A stretch of 64,000 nucleotides of DNA from Algoriphagus taiwanensis (GTDB lineage Bacteria > Bacteroidota > Bacteroidia > Cytophagales > Cyclobacteriaceae): the NCBI RefSeq assembly GCF_036245645.1, contig NZ_BTPE01000004.1, positions 310,001 to 374,000 on the forward strand, read 5' to 3'. The notes under the pieces were generated by a model, which saw only the letters and a list, made by a program, of their open reading frames with translations, had not been told where the DNA came from and did no database searches. The position numbers and the translations under genes are program-made. Below are positions 27,012-33,869 of the stretch, piece after piece (position 1 is the stretch's first letter; each line of letters begins with the position of its first letter).

Positions 27012-27130
27012 TTTGATTTACGATTTATGAGGTCATGTTGACCCTCAATCCTTATCTCCAAAAGCTTTGCTTTTTGTTTTAGAGATTGAAGTCCAAAAAT
27101 GCCTCGTAAATCAAAAATCGTAAATCGTAC
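27012..27130. repeat. Element C1: GATTTAC heptamer palindrome between trpA and DAHP synthase gene
   Basis: Outer arms TTTGATTTACGATTTATG (27012-) and the inverse CGTAAATCAAAAATCG, TAAATCG (27105-27127); inner inverted pair around CTCAATCC and GATTGAAG; apical hairpin CAAAAGC-TTT-GCTTTTTG. First of five copies of this family (C1-C5) in the window. Confidence 0.8.
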
Positions 27131-27136
27131 TTAACT

Positions 27137-28156
27137 ATGATTATCCAACTTCAGCCCGATATCACCGATTCCCAAAAAGAAAAACTGATCTCCAAAGTCA
27201 ATGAGAGCGGTTACAAAACCACCGAGGTCAAAACCCAACTCGGCGACTACATCATCGGTATCGGTAAAAATGAATTTGACATACGCCGCATCGGTCAGAT
27301 GGACGGCATTCAGGATATCCACATCGTCTCGGACGAATACAAACTGGTGTCAAAAAAGTGGAAAGCCAAGCCTACCTCCGTCGATCTTGGGGACGGAGTA
27401 TTTATCAAGGATGGAGAAATGGCCATCATCACTGGTCCTTGCTCGATCGAATCCGAAGAGCAAATCCGCAAAGTGGTCAATCACTGCGTGGAAAATGGGA
27501 TTACCATGATGCGCGGTGGAGTTTTCAAGCCAAGAACATCTCCTTATGCTTTCCGAGGGATGGGTATCGACGGTCTTAAACTGTGGCATTCCATCGCTTC
27601 TGAAGCAGGAGTGAAGATCGTCACTGAGGTGATGCAAACTTCCCAAATCGAGGAAATGTACCCTTACGTGGACATTTACCAAGTTGGTGCGAGAAACTCT
27701 CAAAACTTCAACCTTCTGGACGAACTAGGGAAAGTGGATAAAGCTGTGATGATCAAGCGAGGCATTTCTGGTACCATCGAAGAATTGCTTCAATCTGCTG
27801 AATATGTGTTTTCCGGAGGAAATGAAAAACTGATCCTATGCGAACGAGGTATCCGAACCTACGAACGCGCTTCCCGAAATACGCTGGATCTGAATGCTAT
27901 TCCGATTTTGAAAGCCAAATCCCACCTTCCGGTAATCGTCGATCCTTCTCACGGTATTGGAATCCGGGCTTATGTGCCTCAGATGGCCTTGGCAGGGGTA
28001 ATGGCTGGAGCGGATGGAATCATCTATGAATCCCATGAAGTTCCCGAGAAAGCCTTTTCCGACGGACAGCAGACACTGGATTTTGCCCAGAGTGCAAGAC
28101 TAGCCGCTTGGATCAGAGAGATTTTTGCTAAAAGAAAAACGTTCGATTTGCTGTAA
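27137..28156 (+). CDS. aroF: 3-deoxy-7-phosphoheptulonate (DAHP) synthase, type I-beta with N-terminal FL domain
   Basis: Condenses PEP and erythrose-4-phosphate, first step of the shikimate pathway. 339 residues. An N-terminal ferredoxin-like regulatory domain (about 1-70, IIQLQPDITDSQKEKLISKV) precedes the TIM barrel: MAIITGPCSIESEEQI with the metal Cys, MMRGGVFKPRTSPYAF, IVTEVM, QVGARNSQN, MIKRGI and IVDPSHGIGIR. The FL domain in relatives gives Tyr/Phe allosteric control. Position at the end of the trp operon suggests it supplies chorismate on the same transcript, although element C1 lies between. Confidence 0.94.
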   Translation: MIIQLQPDITDSQKEKLISKVNESGYKTTEVKTQLGDYIIGIGKNEFDIRRIGQMDGIQDIHIVSDEYKLVSKKWKAKPTSVDLGDGVFIKDGEMAIITGPCSIESEEQIRKVVNHCVENGITMMRGGVFKPRTSPYAFRGMGIDGLKLWHSIASEAGVKIVTEVMQTSQIEEMYPYVDIYQVGARNSQNFNLLDELGKVDKAVMIKRGISGTIEELLQSAEYVFSGGNEKLILCERGIRTYERASRNTLDLNAIPILKAKSHLPVIVDPSHGIGIRAYVPQMALAGVMAGADGIIYESHEVPEKAFSDGQQTLDFAQSARLAAWIREIFAKRKTFDLL

Positions 28157-28180
28157 TAAAACGTAACAGATTTGAGTAAG

Positions 28181-28206
28181 TGTCCTACTTCTTTGGGAGT
28201 AGGACA
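28181..28206 (+). terminator. Weak hairpin after the trp/DAHP operon
   Basis: TGTCCTACT (28181-28189) pairs perfectly with AGTAGGACA (28198-28206), loop of 8. No adjacent T run follows on either strand, so it may be a factor-assisted terminator or an mRNA 3'-end stabiliser between two convergent units. Confidence 0.45.
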
Positions 28207-28251
28207 GACTAACTGATAGTTATAACATTTTAATTTAAAATGAGGAAAAAA

Positions 28252-29418
28252 TTATTTTAGATAATAGATAATAAAGACCGGATTTTGATTCTCAGGTGTA
28301 TTTAGTTTTTTAAGCTCCTTAGTAAATTCATTTTGATCTAGGTCCATAGATTTGATTCTTTCATAGGCGTAATCGGAATCTAAAGAAACAATTGCTGTTT
28401 TGGAGTGGATATCTCCGGGGGCTGATATCCCATCACTTGGTAATAAGTTGTCAAGTCCGTTTTCAAATTTGGAAATTAATTCAACACTGTTTTTTTCAGT
28501 ATCAAGCAAAATAGTACTGTGTATTGATGGACCTTTAATTATGGGTAAGAGTATTTTCTTATTTCCTATATTAATGTAATTGTATAGATAATAGGCATCA
28601 GATAGATGAATTTGATCGTATATATCCATGGGATTGTGGACCTTTTCGGGATCTAGTTTCAATGGGTTATTTTCAATAGTAAATCGAATTATCGAGTGAT
28701 TTCCTTCCCAATCCATTTTCACTAAATTATTGGAGTAAATGTCAAGAAAATAGAATTCGTCTTTTGAAACGGTCGAAAAAAAGTATTGGGTTTTATCTTC
28801 TAACACTTTGATAAATTCTCCCGGATAGTTTTCAAAAAATGTGATTTTCTTGTCTTCAGCATAGGTCTGTAGATTTAATTTTCCGATTCTTTTTTTAGAA
28901 TCGACAGTCATCACATTTAGGAAGATAATTTCATTTTCCTTTTCGATAAGATCACCAATAAGACCTATTTCATTTACTTGGGTCTCTTCTAAAAAATTAC
29001 CTTTCCAATCAAACTGAAGTATTTTTTTTGTTAATGCGCAGTAGACTAATAGTCGGTCTCCATTATTATTTATTCTTATAAAAGTTGGAGTTCTAAATTT
29101 TCCTGGTCCTTCTCCCGTCGCTTGAATGTCAAAAAGAAAATCGCCATTAGTATTGAACACTTGAATTTTTTTTTGTTTTTGAAAGTCAACCACAATTAGT
29201 TTATCCTCAAATACAATTGGATTATTTGCATAGGCAATAATTTCATCCTCTTTCGGATGAATAACTTCTGCCTTGGCCACGATATCTGCTAAAGGAATTT
29301 CAATTCCTTTAGCAGGATTGACAGAGTAAGTAATTAAAGATGGGGTTATTGTTTCCTCTTTTTTTGTTTGACAGAAGGTTAGTAAAGTTAATGCGGTTAG
29401 ATAAATAGTTTTTTTCAT
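28252..29418 (-). CDS. 6-bladed beta-propeller lipoprotein-like protein
   Basis: 388 residues. Short N-terminal hydrophobic segment ending LLTFCQTKKEE, a lipobox-like Cys near residue 16 (Phe at -1 is unusual), then repeated propeller strands such as NPIVFEDKLIVVDFQKQKKIQVFNTNG (in pieces) and GNFLEETQVNEIG. GEGPGKFRTPTFI is typical of the Bacteroidota 6-bladed beta-propeller family (BF3886-type). Members are often found next to small secreted Cys-rich peptides, as here: the 84-residue peptide gene lies 61 bases upstream on the same strand, with a strong hairpin between. Lower GC than the surrounding operons. Role unknown. Confidence 0.75.
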   Translation of the reverse strand: MKKTIYLTALTLLTFCQTKKEETITPSLITYSVNPAKGIEIPLADIVAKAEVIHPKEDEIIAYANNPIVFEDKLIVVDFQKQKKIQVFNTNGDFLFDIQATGEGPGKFRTPTFIRINNNGDRLLVYCALTKKILQFDWKGNFLEETQVNEIGLIGDLIEKENEIIFLNVMTVDSKKRIGKLNLQTYAEDKKITFFENYPGEFIKVLEDKTQYFFSTVSKDEFYFLDIYSNNLVKMDWEGNHSIIRFTIENNPLKLDPEKVHNPMDIYDQIHLSDAYYLYNYINIGNKKILLPIIKGPSIHSTILLDTEKNSVELISKFENGLDNLLPSDGISAPGDIHSKTAIVSLDSDYAYERIKSMDLDQNEFTKELKKLNTPENQNPVFIIYYLK

Positions 29419-29434
29419 ATAGATGTTTACTTTT

Positions 29435-29460
29435 CCATGGCTTTCGCCGGAAAGCCATGG
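29435..29460 (-). promoter_or_regulatory. Perfect intercistronic hairpin between peptide and propeller genes
   Basis: CCATGGCTTTC (29435-29445) and GAAAGCCATGG (29450-29460) form an 11-bp perfect stem with a 4-base loop, 17 bases upstream of the propeller ATG on the minus strand. Seven T follow on the plus strand only, so for the minus-strand transcript it is not a classical terminator; it may set unequal expression of the two genes or hide the propeller translation start. Confidence 0.6.
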
Positions 29461-29479
29461 ATTTTTTTAGTGGATAGAG

Positions 29480-29734
29480 TTATGCGTATTCCATAGGGCA
29501 ACACCAACCACCTTCTTTGCAAGTATAAATTGCCCTATACTTGGGAACACCTAATTCTCCTACACTCACGGATGTTCCTGTTTGAACTTGAGAATGCAAG
29601 GCTATCTCTGTTCCAGGACAGGCTTCATAGATCTTTGCATCTTGGCCTTGCACATCTAGGGAGTGATACCCGAAGAATCCAAGGAAGGCCAAAACCAACC
29701 CAAGTTTTGCCGAAATTGATTGAAAGTTTTTCAT
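29480..29734 (-). CDS. Small secreted Cys-rich peptide (NVEALA-like arrangement)
   Basis: 84 residues. N-terminal signal segment (LGLVLAFLGFFGYHSLDVQGQ, about 12-32) then a short mature part with four Cys: YEACPG near 38 and the tail YTCKEGGWCCPMEYA. Small Cys-rich exported peptides of the NVEALA type occur beside 6-bladed propeller genes in Bacteroidota; the motif itself (NVEAL) is not literally present, the equivalent spot reading LDVQGQ, so membership is inference. Transcribed ahead of the propeller gene. Two tandem 10-base repeats lie 48 bases upstream. Confidence 0.65.
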   Translation of the reverse strand: MKNFQSISAKLGLVLAFLGFFGYHSLDVQGQDAKIYEACPGTEIALHSQVQTGTSVSVGELGVPKYRAIYTCKEGGWCCPMEYA

Positions 29735-29781
29735 TGTGTTTTATTTGGTTCAGGACAAAAATGTGGACTTATTTTTTAAAT

Positions 29782-29801
29782 AAATCGGACAAAATCGGAC
29801 A
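29782..29801. promoter_or_regulatory. Two contiguous 10-base direct repeats upstream of the Cys-rich peptide gene
   Basis: AAATCGGACA occurs twice without a gap (29782-29791 and 29792-29801), 48-67 bases before the peptide gene start. A 10-base period is one helical turn, so a regulator could bind both copies on the same face of the DNA. Possible operator; regulator unknown, though a small HTH protein is encoded divergently 150 bases away. Confidence 0.45.
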
Positions 29802-29953
29802 AATTAGTTTTGAGGGCATTGCTCTAAATTTTTTTCTTCTGAGATCAGCTTAAAATTAGTCTAACATTTACCAATTTAGATTTGTTTCGTAACTGTCCAT
29901 ATTGTATGATTGGATGTAGTTTACATTTTCCAACTGATTCACACTTTTTACCC

Positions 29954-30130
29954 ATGTCCCGAAAAGCCAAGTCCCGTCAGGAAATCGCCCAAGAGTTTGG
30001 GATTTCTGCCAAGACCCTTTCCCGGTGGTTTTTAAAGGAGAATCTCAATATCCCCAAAGGATTGATCTCTCCCAAAAGTCAAGACTTGATTTATGAAAAA
30101 TTTGGAAAAGGTATAGGCCAAAAACAATGA
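29954..30130 (+). CDS. Small helix-turn-helix protein
   Basis: 58 residues from ATG 29954; an upstream in-frame start at 29882 adds 24 residues that do not look like protein. The HTH is RQEIAQEFGISAKTLSRWFLKENL, about residues 8-31, given here in parts: EIAQEFGIS then KTLSRWF. The rest (IPKGLISPKSQDLIYEKFG) is a short basic extension. Resembles small DNA-binding proteins or the N-terminal HTH of transposases; it is divergent from the Cys-rich peptide gene and might regulate it. Confidence 0.6.
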   Translation: MSRKAKSRQEIAQEFGISAKTLSRWFLKENLNIPKGLISPKSQDLIYEKFGKGIGQKQ

Positions 30131-30183
30131 CTTTAGGACAGAAGTCTGGCTTAAGGAAAACTTTTGACCTTCTGTAAAAAACT

Positions 30184-30215
30184 TTTGTACTAAGCCAAAA
30201 CCCTGCTTAAATTCG
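30184..30215 (+). promoter_or_regulatory. Putative promoter of the phhA-his operon
   Basis: TTTG at 30184-30187 and TAAATTCG at 30208-30215 (7 of 8 positions of TAnnTTTG), 20 bases apart. The predicted start site falls at or next to the leader-peptide ATG (30220), repeating the nearly leaderless layout seen at the trp leader. Confidence 0.45.
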
Positions 30216-30219
30216 AAGC

Positions 30220-30273
30220 ATGAATCCGACACCAAGAACCTACGTGCATCATTCTTATCACTTCCTCCAATGA
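30220..30273 (+). CDS. Leader peptide with His and Tyr codons (phh-his attenuator)
   Basis: 17-codon frame MNPTPRTYVHHSYHFLQ. Eight codons in a row (30241-30264) include three His, two Tyr and one Phe. It is followed by an intrinsic terminator with a matching antiterminator and then by phhA and four his genes, so it fits an amino-acid-responsive attenuation leader. His is the end product of the his genes and Tyr the product of phenylalanine hydroxylase, so the leader may sense both. No independent proof of translation. Confidence 0.75.
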   Translation: MNPTPRTYVHHSYHFLQ

Positions 30274-30323
30274 GGGATAGGGATGACTTTGGTTTTTGCT
30301 GAAGATATAAAAAGGCCTATTCC
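30274..30323 (+). promoter_or_regulatory. phh-his antiterminator (alternative pairing)
   Basis: GGGATAGG (30274-30281), directly after the leader stop codon, can pair with CCTATTCC (30316-30323) over all 8 positions with one G-U. The latter overlaps the left arm of the terminator, so the pairings exclude each other. A small protector hairpin CCTC-CAAT-GAGG spans the stop codon (about 30264-30275). Confidence 0.65.
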
Positions 30324-30343
30324 GTAACCGGTTTAGGCCTTTT
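30310..30343 (+). terminator. phh-his attenuator terminator
   Basis: AAAAGGCCTA (30310-30319) and TAGGCCTTTT (30334-30343) form a 10-bp perfect stem; the loop holds a further AACCGGTT palindrome. The T run overlaps the right arm and is short (four T, then CTAGTTTT). It ends 44 bases before the phhA ATG. Confidence 0.7.
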
Positions 30344-30387
30344 CTAGTTTTAGAAGTAAAAAGAACAGTTATAAACCCAAATAGAAA

Positions 30388-31173
30388 ATGAGTAACCAAG
30401 CCAAAGACTGGGTCTTTTCCGACCCGAGACTGAAAAAAATGAGGCAGGATTACGCTGCATACACCGAGGAGGATTTTAAAGTATGGAAGATTCTCTTCGA
30501 AAGGCAAATGCCCAACCTTCCCAAAGCTGCCTCTAAGGCCTATTTGGAAGGGGTGAAGACGGTGAAATTTACCGCGGATCGCATTGCCAACTTTGAGGAA
30601 CTAAACGAGATCCTTTTGAAAACTACCGGATGGGCAGTTCAGGTAGTTCCCGGCCTGATTGATGACGATTTGTTTTTCGGTTTGATGAACAACAAGCGTT
30701 TTCCTTCTTCCACCTGGCTACGAAAAATGGAACAGCTGGACTACCTCGAGGAGCCGGATATGTTTCACGATGCCTTTGCCCACATGCCTTTGCTGACCAA
30801 TCAGCATTATGTGGATTTCCTGGAAAAACTGAGCGGAATCGCACTTAAGCACATTCAGGACCCTTGGGCGATTCAGTTGCTGAGTCGGATTTACTGGTTT
30901 ACGATTGAGTTTGGATTGATTCGCGAGGAGGGGGAACTGAGAGTGTATGGAGCAGGGATTTTGAGTTCGGCAGGAGAAACGAAGTTTTCGCTTTCTGAGG
31001 AACCCAAACATTTCCCCTACGACGTGCGCCACATCATGAGTACCGAGTACTGGAAAGATCGCTTCCAGGATAAATATTGGGTGATCGACAGCTACGAGCA
31101 GCTTTTCAATTCCCTTCCTGAGATTGAGGAGGTTTTGGAGGAGATGCTTTCAGCTAAAGAAGCTAAGAGCTAG
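30388..31173 (+). CDS. phhA: Phenylalanine 4-monooxygenase
   Basis: Pterin-dependent iron hydroxylase converting phenylalanine to tyrosine. 261 residues, the bacterial catalytic-domain-only size. The non-haem iron ligands are visible: His127 and His132 in MFHDAFAHMP and Glu174 in WFTIEFGL. Substrate loop AGILSSAGE is present. It is the first gene behind the attenuator and precedes hisH, with palindromic element D beginning in its own TAG stop. A catabolic role or Tyr supply are both possible; placement with biosynthetic genes favours Tyr supply. Confidence 0.94.
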   Translation: MSNQAKDWVFSDPRLKKMRQDYAAYTEEDFKVWKILFERQMPNLPKAASKAYLEGVKTVKFTADRIANFEELNEILLKTTGWAVQVVPGLIDDDLFFGLMNNKRFPSSTWLRKMEQLDYLEEPDMFHDAFAHMPLLTNQHYVDFLEKLSGIALKHIQDPWAIQLLSRIYWFTIEFGLIREEGELRVYGAGILSSAGETKFSLSEEPKHFPYDVRHIMSTEYWKDRFQDKYWVIDSYEQLFNSLPEIEEVLEEMLSAKEAKS

Positions 31174-31240
31174 ACATAAGACTTTAGACGCTAGACATAA
31201 GACGTAGACACTAAGTCTTAATTCTTGTGTCTAGCGTCTT
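31171..31240. repeat. Element D: TAGAC heptamer palindrome between phhA and hisH
   Basis: Reads TAGACAT AAGACTT TAGACGC TAGACAT AAGACG TAGACAC, then the inverse arm AGTCTTAATTCTTGTGTCTAGCGTCTT. The first heptamer contains the phhA stop codon (31171-31173). It ends 10 bases before the hisH ATG. Confidence 0.75.
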
Positions 31241-31250
31241 GATACTAAAG

Positions 31251-31847
31251 ATGAAAATAGCAGTAATCAAATACAACGCCGGCAATGTCCAATCGGTGCT
31301 CTACGCCTTGGAGCGATTGGGTGCAGATGCGGTGCTGACGGATGATCCGGAGGAAATCCACGCGGCGGACAAGGTGATCTTTCCCGGTCAGGGAGAAGCG
31401 AGTTCGGCGATGACCTACCTCAAAGCCCGTCAACTCGACCAAGTCATCAAGGATATCAAGCAGCCTTTTTTAGGAGTATGTTTGGGTTTGCAGTTGCTCT
31501 GTGAGCATTCCGAAGAAAACGATACCGAGTGCTTGGGGATCTTTCCGGTGAAAGTGAAACGCTTTATTCCTGAGAATTCACAGGAATTCAAAGTGCCTCA
31601 CATCGGTTGGAATGAAATTGAAAATTTGGCCGACAATGTCTTGCTAAAGGATCTGCCTAATCCGAAGTTTCTGTATTATGTTCATAGCTACTACGCTGAA
31701 TTGAGCGAGGCTACCATTGCTACCACTCATTATATTCATGACTTTACCGCTATTCTCCATCGGGATAATTACTGGGCGATTCAGGCCCACCCAGAGAAAA
31801 GCAGTACGGTCGGGGAGAAGTTGCTTGCTAACTTCTTAAACATTTAA
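31251..31847 (+). CDS. hisH: Imidazole glycerol phosphate synthase glutaminase subunit
   Basis: Class I glutamine amidotransferase that feeds ammonia to HisF. 198 residues from ATG 31251; an open GTG at 31227 lies inside element D and is not used. Catalytic Cys77 in FLGVCLGLQLL, YNAGNVQSV at the N-terminus, FYVHSYYAE-type segment (YYVHSYYAE) and the His/Glu of IQAHPEKSS near the end. Confidence 0.95.
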   Translation: MKIAVIKYNAGNVQSVLYALERLGADAVLTDDPEEIHAADKVIFPGQGEASSAMTYLKARQLDQVIKDIKQPFLGVCLGLQLLCEHSEENDTECLGIFPVKVKRFIPENSQEFKVPHIGWNEIENLADNVLLKDLPNPKFLYYVHSYYAELSEATIATTHYIHDFTAILHRDNYWAIQAHPEKSSTVGEKLLANFLNI

Positions 31848-31849
31848 CC

Positions 31850-31980
31850 AATTTACGATGTACGATTTTTGATTTACGAGACCTTTAGGAACTTCAATCC
31901 TATTCTTCAAAGGTTGGTTCTTAATAAAAATGATTGAGGTTAATATTGAGGTCGTAAATCGTACCTCGTAAATCGTCAAT
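31850..31980. repeat. Element C2: GATTTAC heptamer palindrome between hisH and hisA
   Basis: Outer arms AATTTACGATGTACGATTTT... and ...GGTCGTAAATCGTACCTCG; inner inverted pair GAACTTCAATCC / GATTGAGGTT; apical part CTTCAAAGGTTGG. Same core as C1, C3, C4 and C5. Confidence 0.8.
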
Positions 31981-32019
31981 ATTTCCAAATCTTCTAATTT
32001 CCCAATCCACCAATCCAAA

Positions 32020-32733
32020 ATGTTCATAATCCCAGCAATCGACCTTATCGGAGGCAAGTGCGTTCGCCTCAGTCAGGGTGACTACAGCAGCAAAAAAGAA
32101 TACCATGACGACCCACTCGAAATGGCCAAGCGTTTTGAAGGCGCTGGAATCACAAGATTGCACTTGGTGGATCTCGATGGCGCCAAGGCTAAAAAAATCG
32201 TCAATGGAGCTGTTTTGGAACGAATTTGTGCTGGAACGAGTCTTCAGGTGGATTTTGGAGGAGGAATTCAAGCCGATGAGGAGATCGAAAAAGCCTTTGC
32301 CCTTGGAGCCAAGCAAGTGACGGGAGGAAGTATTGCAGTAAAAAATCCGGGTTTATTCGATGAATGGATCACGAAGTACGGTTCGGAGAAAATCATTTTG
32401 GGCGCCGATGCCAAAAACAAGAAAATTGCCGTCGGAGGATGGGAAGAGACCACTTCGGTGGAGTTGATTCCTTTTATCAAAAGCTATTTCGAAAAAGGAA
32501 TCCGCTATGTGATCTGCACCGATGTAGCCAAAGACGGCTTGCTTCAAGGGCCTTCGGTGGATCTTTATCGCGAGATTTTGCAGGAAATTCCTGAGTTGAA
32601 ATTGATTGCCAGTGGAGGAGTGTCCTCGGTAAAAGACCTTGAAGAGCTAGAGAAAGTCGGAGTTTACGGAGCGATTGTGGGAAAAGCTTACTACGAGGGA
32701 AGAGTGACGCTGGAGGAATTGGCAGCCTTTTAA
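32020..32733 (+). CDS. hisA: ProFAR isomerase (HisA)
   Basis: Amadori isomerase of histidine synthesis, 237 residues, TIM barrel. Catalytic Asp in FIIPAIDLIGGKCVRLSQGDY near residue 8, HLVDLDGAK near 48, QVDFGGGI, VICTDVAKDGLLQGPS with the second catalytic Asp near 169, and phosphate-binding IASGGVSS. The TAA stop forms the first bases of element C3. Confidence 0.95.
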   Translation: MFIIPAIDLIGGKCVRLSQGDYSSKKEYHDDPLEMAKRFEGAGITRLHLVDLDGAKAKKIVNGAVLERICAGTSLQVDFGGGIQADEEIEKAFALGAKQVTGGSIAVKNPGLFDEWITKYGSEKIILGADAKNKKIAVGGWEETTSVELIPFIKSYFEKGIRYVICTDVAKDGLLQGPSVDLYREILQEIPELKLIASGGVSSVKDLEELEKVGVYGAIVGKAYYEGRVTLEELAAF

Positions 32734-32865
32734 TTTACGATTTAGGATTTTTGATTTACGACGTTATTCTGAACTTCAATCATTAAAAAGGAAATCCTAA
32801 CCTTTGGATTTCAAGTTTGAGGATTCTTGAAATCTCGTAAATCGTCATTCGTAAATCGTAAATCT
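32732..32865. repeat. Element C3: GATTTAC heptamer palindrome between hisA and hisF
   Basis: Left arm AATTTACGATTTAGGATTTT (32732-) overlaps the hisA stop; right arm CTCGTAAATCGTCATTCG then TAAATCGTAAATC (32833-32864). Inner GAACTTCAATC and AAGTTTGAGG; apical GAAATCC...GGATTTC hairpin. Confidence 0.8.
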
Positions 32866-32915
32866 TCCACCATCGAACTCCGAATATTGAATAATGAAGT
32901 TTTGAAAATCAAATC

Positions 32916-33671
32916 ATGCTGACTAAAAGAATCATCCCCTGCCTTGACATCAAAGACGGACGCACCGTCAAGGGAGTCAACTTTGTCCAGCTTCGAGACG
33001 CCGGGGATCCGGTGGAGTTGGCGAAAATCTACTCGGACGAGGGCGCGGACGAATTGGTCTTTTTGGATATCACAGCCACCGTCGATAAAAGAAAAACCCT
33101 CGCCGAACTCGTAACCAAAGTGGCCAAGGCGATCAATATTCCATTTACCGTGGGCGGAGGTATTTCCACTGTGGAAGATGTGAAGGTCCTTTTGGCAGCA
33201 GGTGCTGACAAGATTTCCATCAATTCCGCGGCAGTAAAAAATCCCGGAGTGATCGACGAAATGGCCAAGGAATTTGGTTCGCAGTGTGTCGTGGTCGCGA
33301 TTGATACCCGGAATGTGGATGGGATAGATTTTGTCCATACGCATGGGGGAAGAAAACCAACTTTGCACCGCACTCAAGCTTGGGCTCAGGAAGTGGCCGA
33401 TCGAGGAGCGGGTGAGATTTTGCTTACTTCCATGGACCACGATGGGACCAAGTCAGGCTTTGCTAATGAATTGACAGCGGAGATATCCTCAGCCTTGTCC
33501 ATTCCTGTAATTGCTTCCGGAGGAGCGGGAAATATGCCCCATTTCAGGGATGTGTTTACCTTTGGAAAAGCAGATGCAGCTTTGGCAGCGAGTATTTTCC
33601 ACTTCAAGGAAATCGGAATCCCTAAACTCAAGTCTTATTTGATTGGAGAGGAGATTAGTATTAGAAAGTAA
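32916..33671 (+). CDS. hisF: Imidazole glycerol phosphate synthase cyclase subunit
   Basis: TIM-barrel cyclase partner of HisH. 251 residues. Catalytic Asp in RIIPCLDIKDGRTVKGVNF near residue 10 and Asp in LLTSMDHDGTKSGF near 176; phosphate loops VGGGIS and ASGGAG. Typical N- and C-terminal half-barrel symmetry with hisA. Separated from hisA by C3 and from hisIE by the putative element E. Confidence 0.96.
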   Translation: MLTKRIIPCLDIKDGRTVKGVNFVQLRDAGDPVELAKIYSDEGADELVFLDITATVDKRKTLAELVTKVAKAINIPFTVGGGISTVEDVKVLLAAGADKISINSAAVKNPGVIDEMAKEFGSQCVVVAIDTRNVDGIDFVHTHGGRKPTLHRTQAWAQEVADRGAGEILLTSMDHDGTKSGFANELTAEISSALSIPVIASGGAGNMPHFRDVFTFGKADAALAASIFHFKEIGIPKLKSYLIGEEISIRK

Positions 33672-33683
33672 TTGAGGTTGATT

Positions 33684-33840
33684 GAAAGATATGCTTCGCG
33701 AGATAAGACTGGAGATATACTTCGTGAGATAGAAAAAAAGATAAAATATAAAAGGGGGCTGAATTGTGCTTTAAGCTGACGGCAATACAAAATATTGGCT
33801 TTAGCCATATCTTAAAATTATCTGCGCAGCTATCTTTTTT
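33684..33840. repeat. Element E: degenerate heptamer-type palindrome between hisF and hisIE
   Basis: Left part AGATATGCTTCGCGAGATAAG and a second copy AGATATACTTCGTGAGATAG; right part at 33805-33840 is an imperfect inverse (GATAGCTGCGCAGATAA when read on the minus strand). A CAATA-CAAAA-TATTG hairpin lies inside. More degenerate than the other elements, so membership is tentative. Confidence 0.45.
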
Positions 33841-33869
33841 CAGAAAATGAAATAAAAATTCGAATTACC

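Noticed and set aside
29882..29953. 24-residue N-terminal extension of the small HTH protein
   Set aside because: The extension is Cys/His/Phe-rich and unlike a domain; ATG 29954 gives a compact HTH protein.
26132..33840. CRISPR-like array
   Set aside because: Heptamers are too short, degenerate and inverted; there are no 20-40-base spacers between identical repeats and no cas genes.
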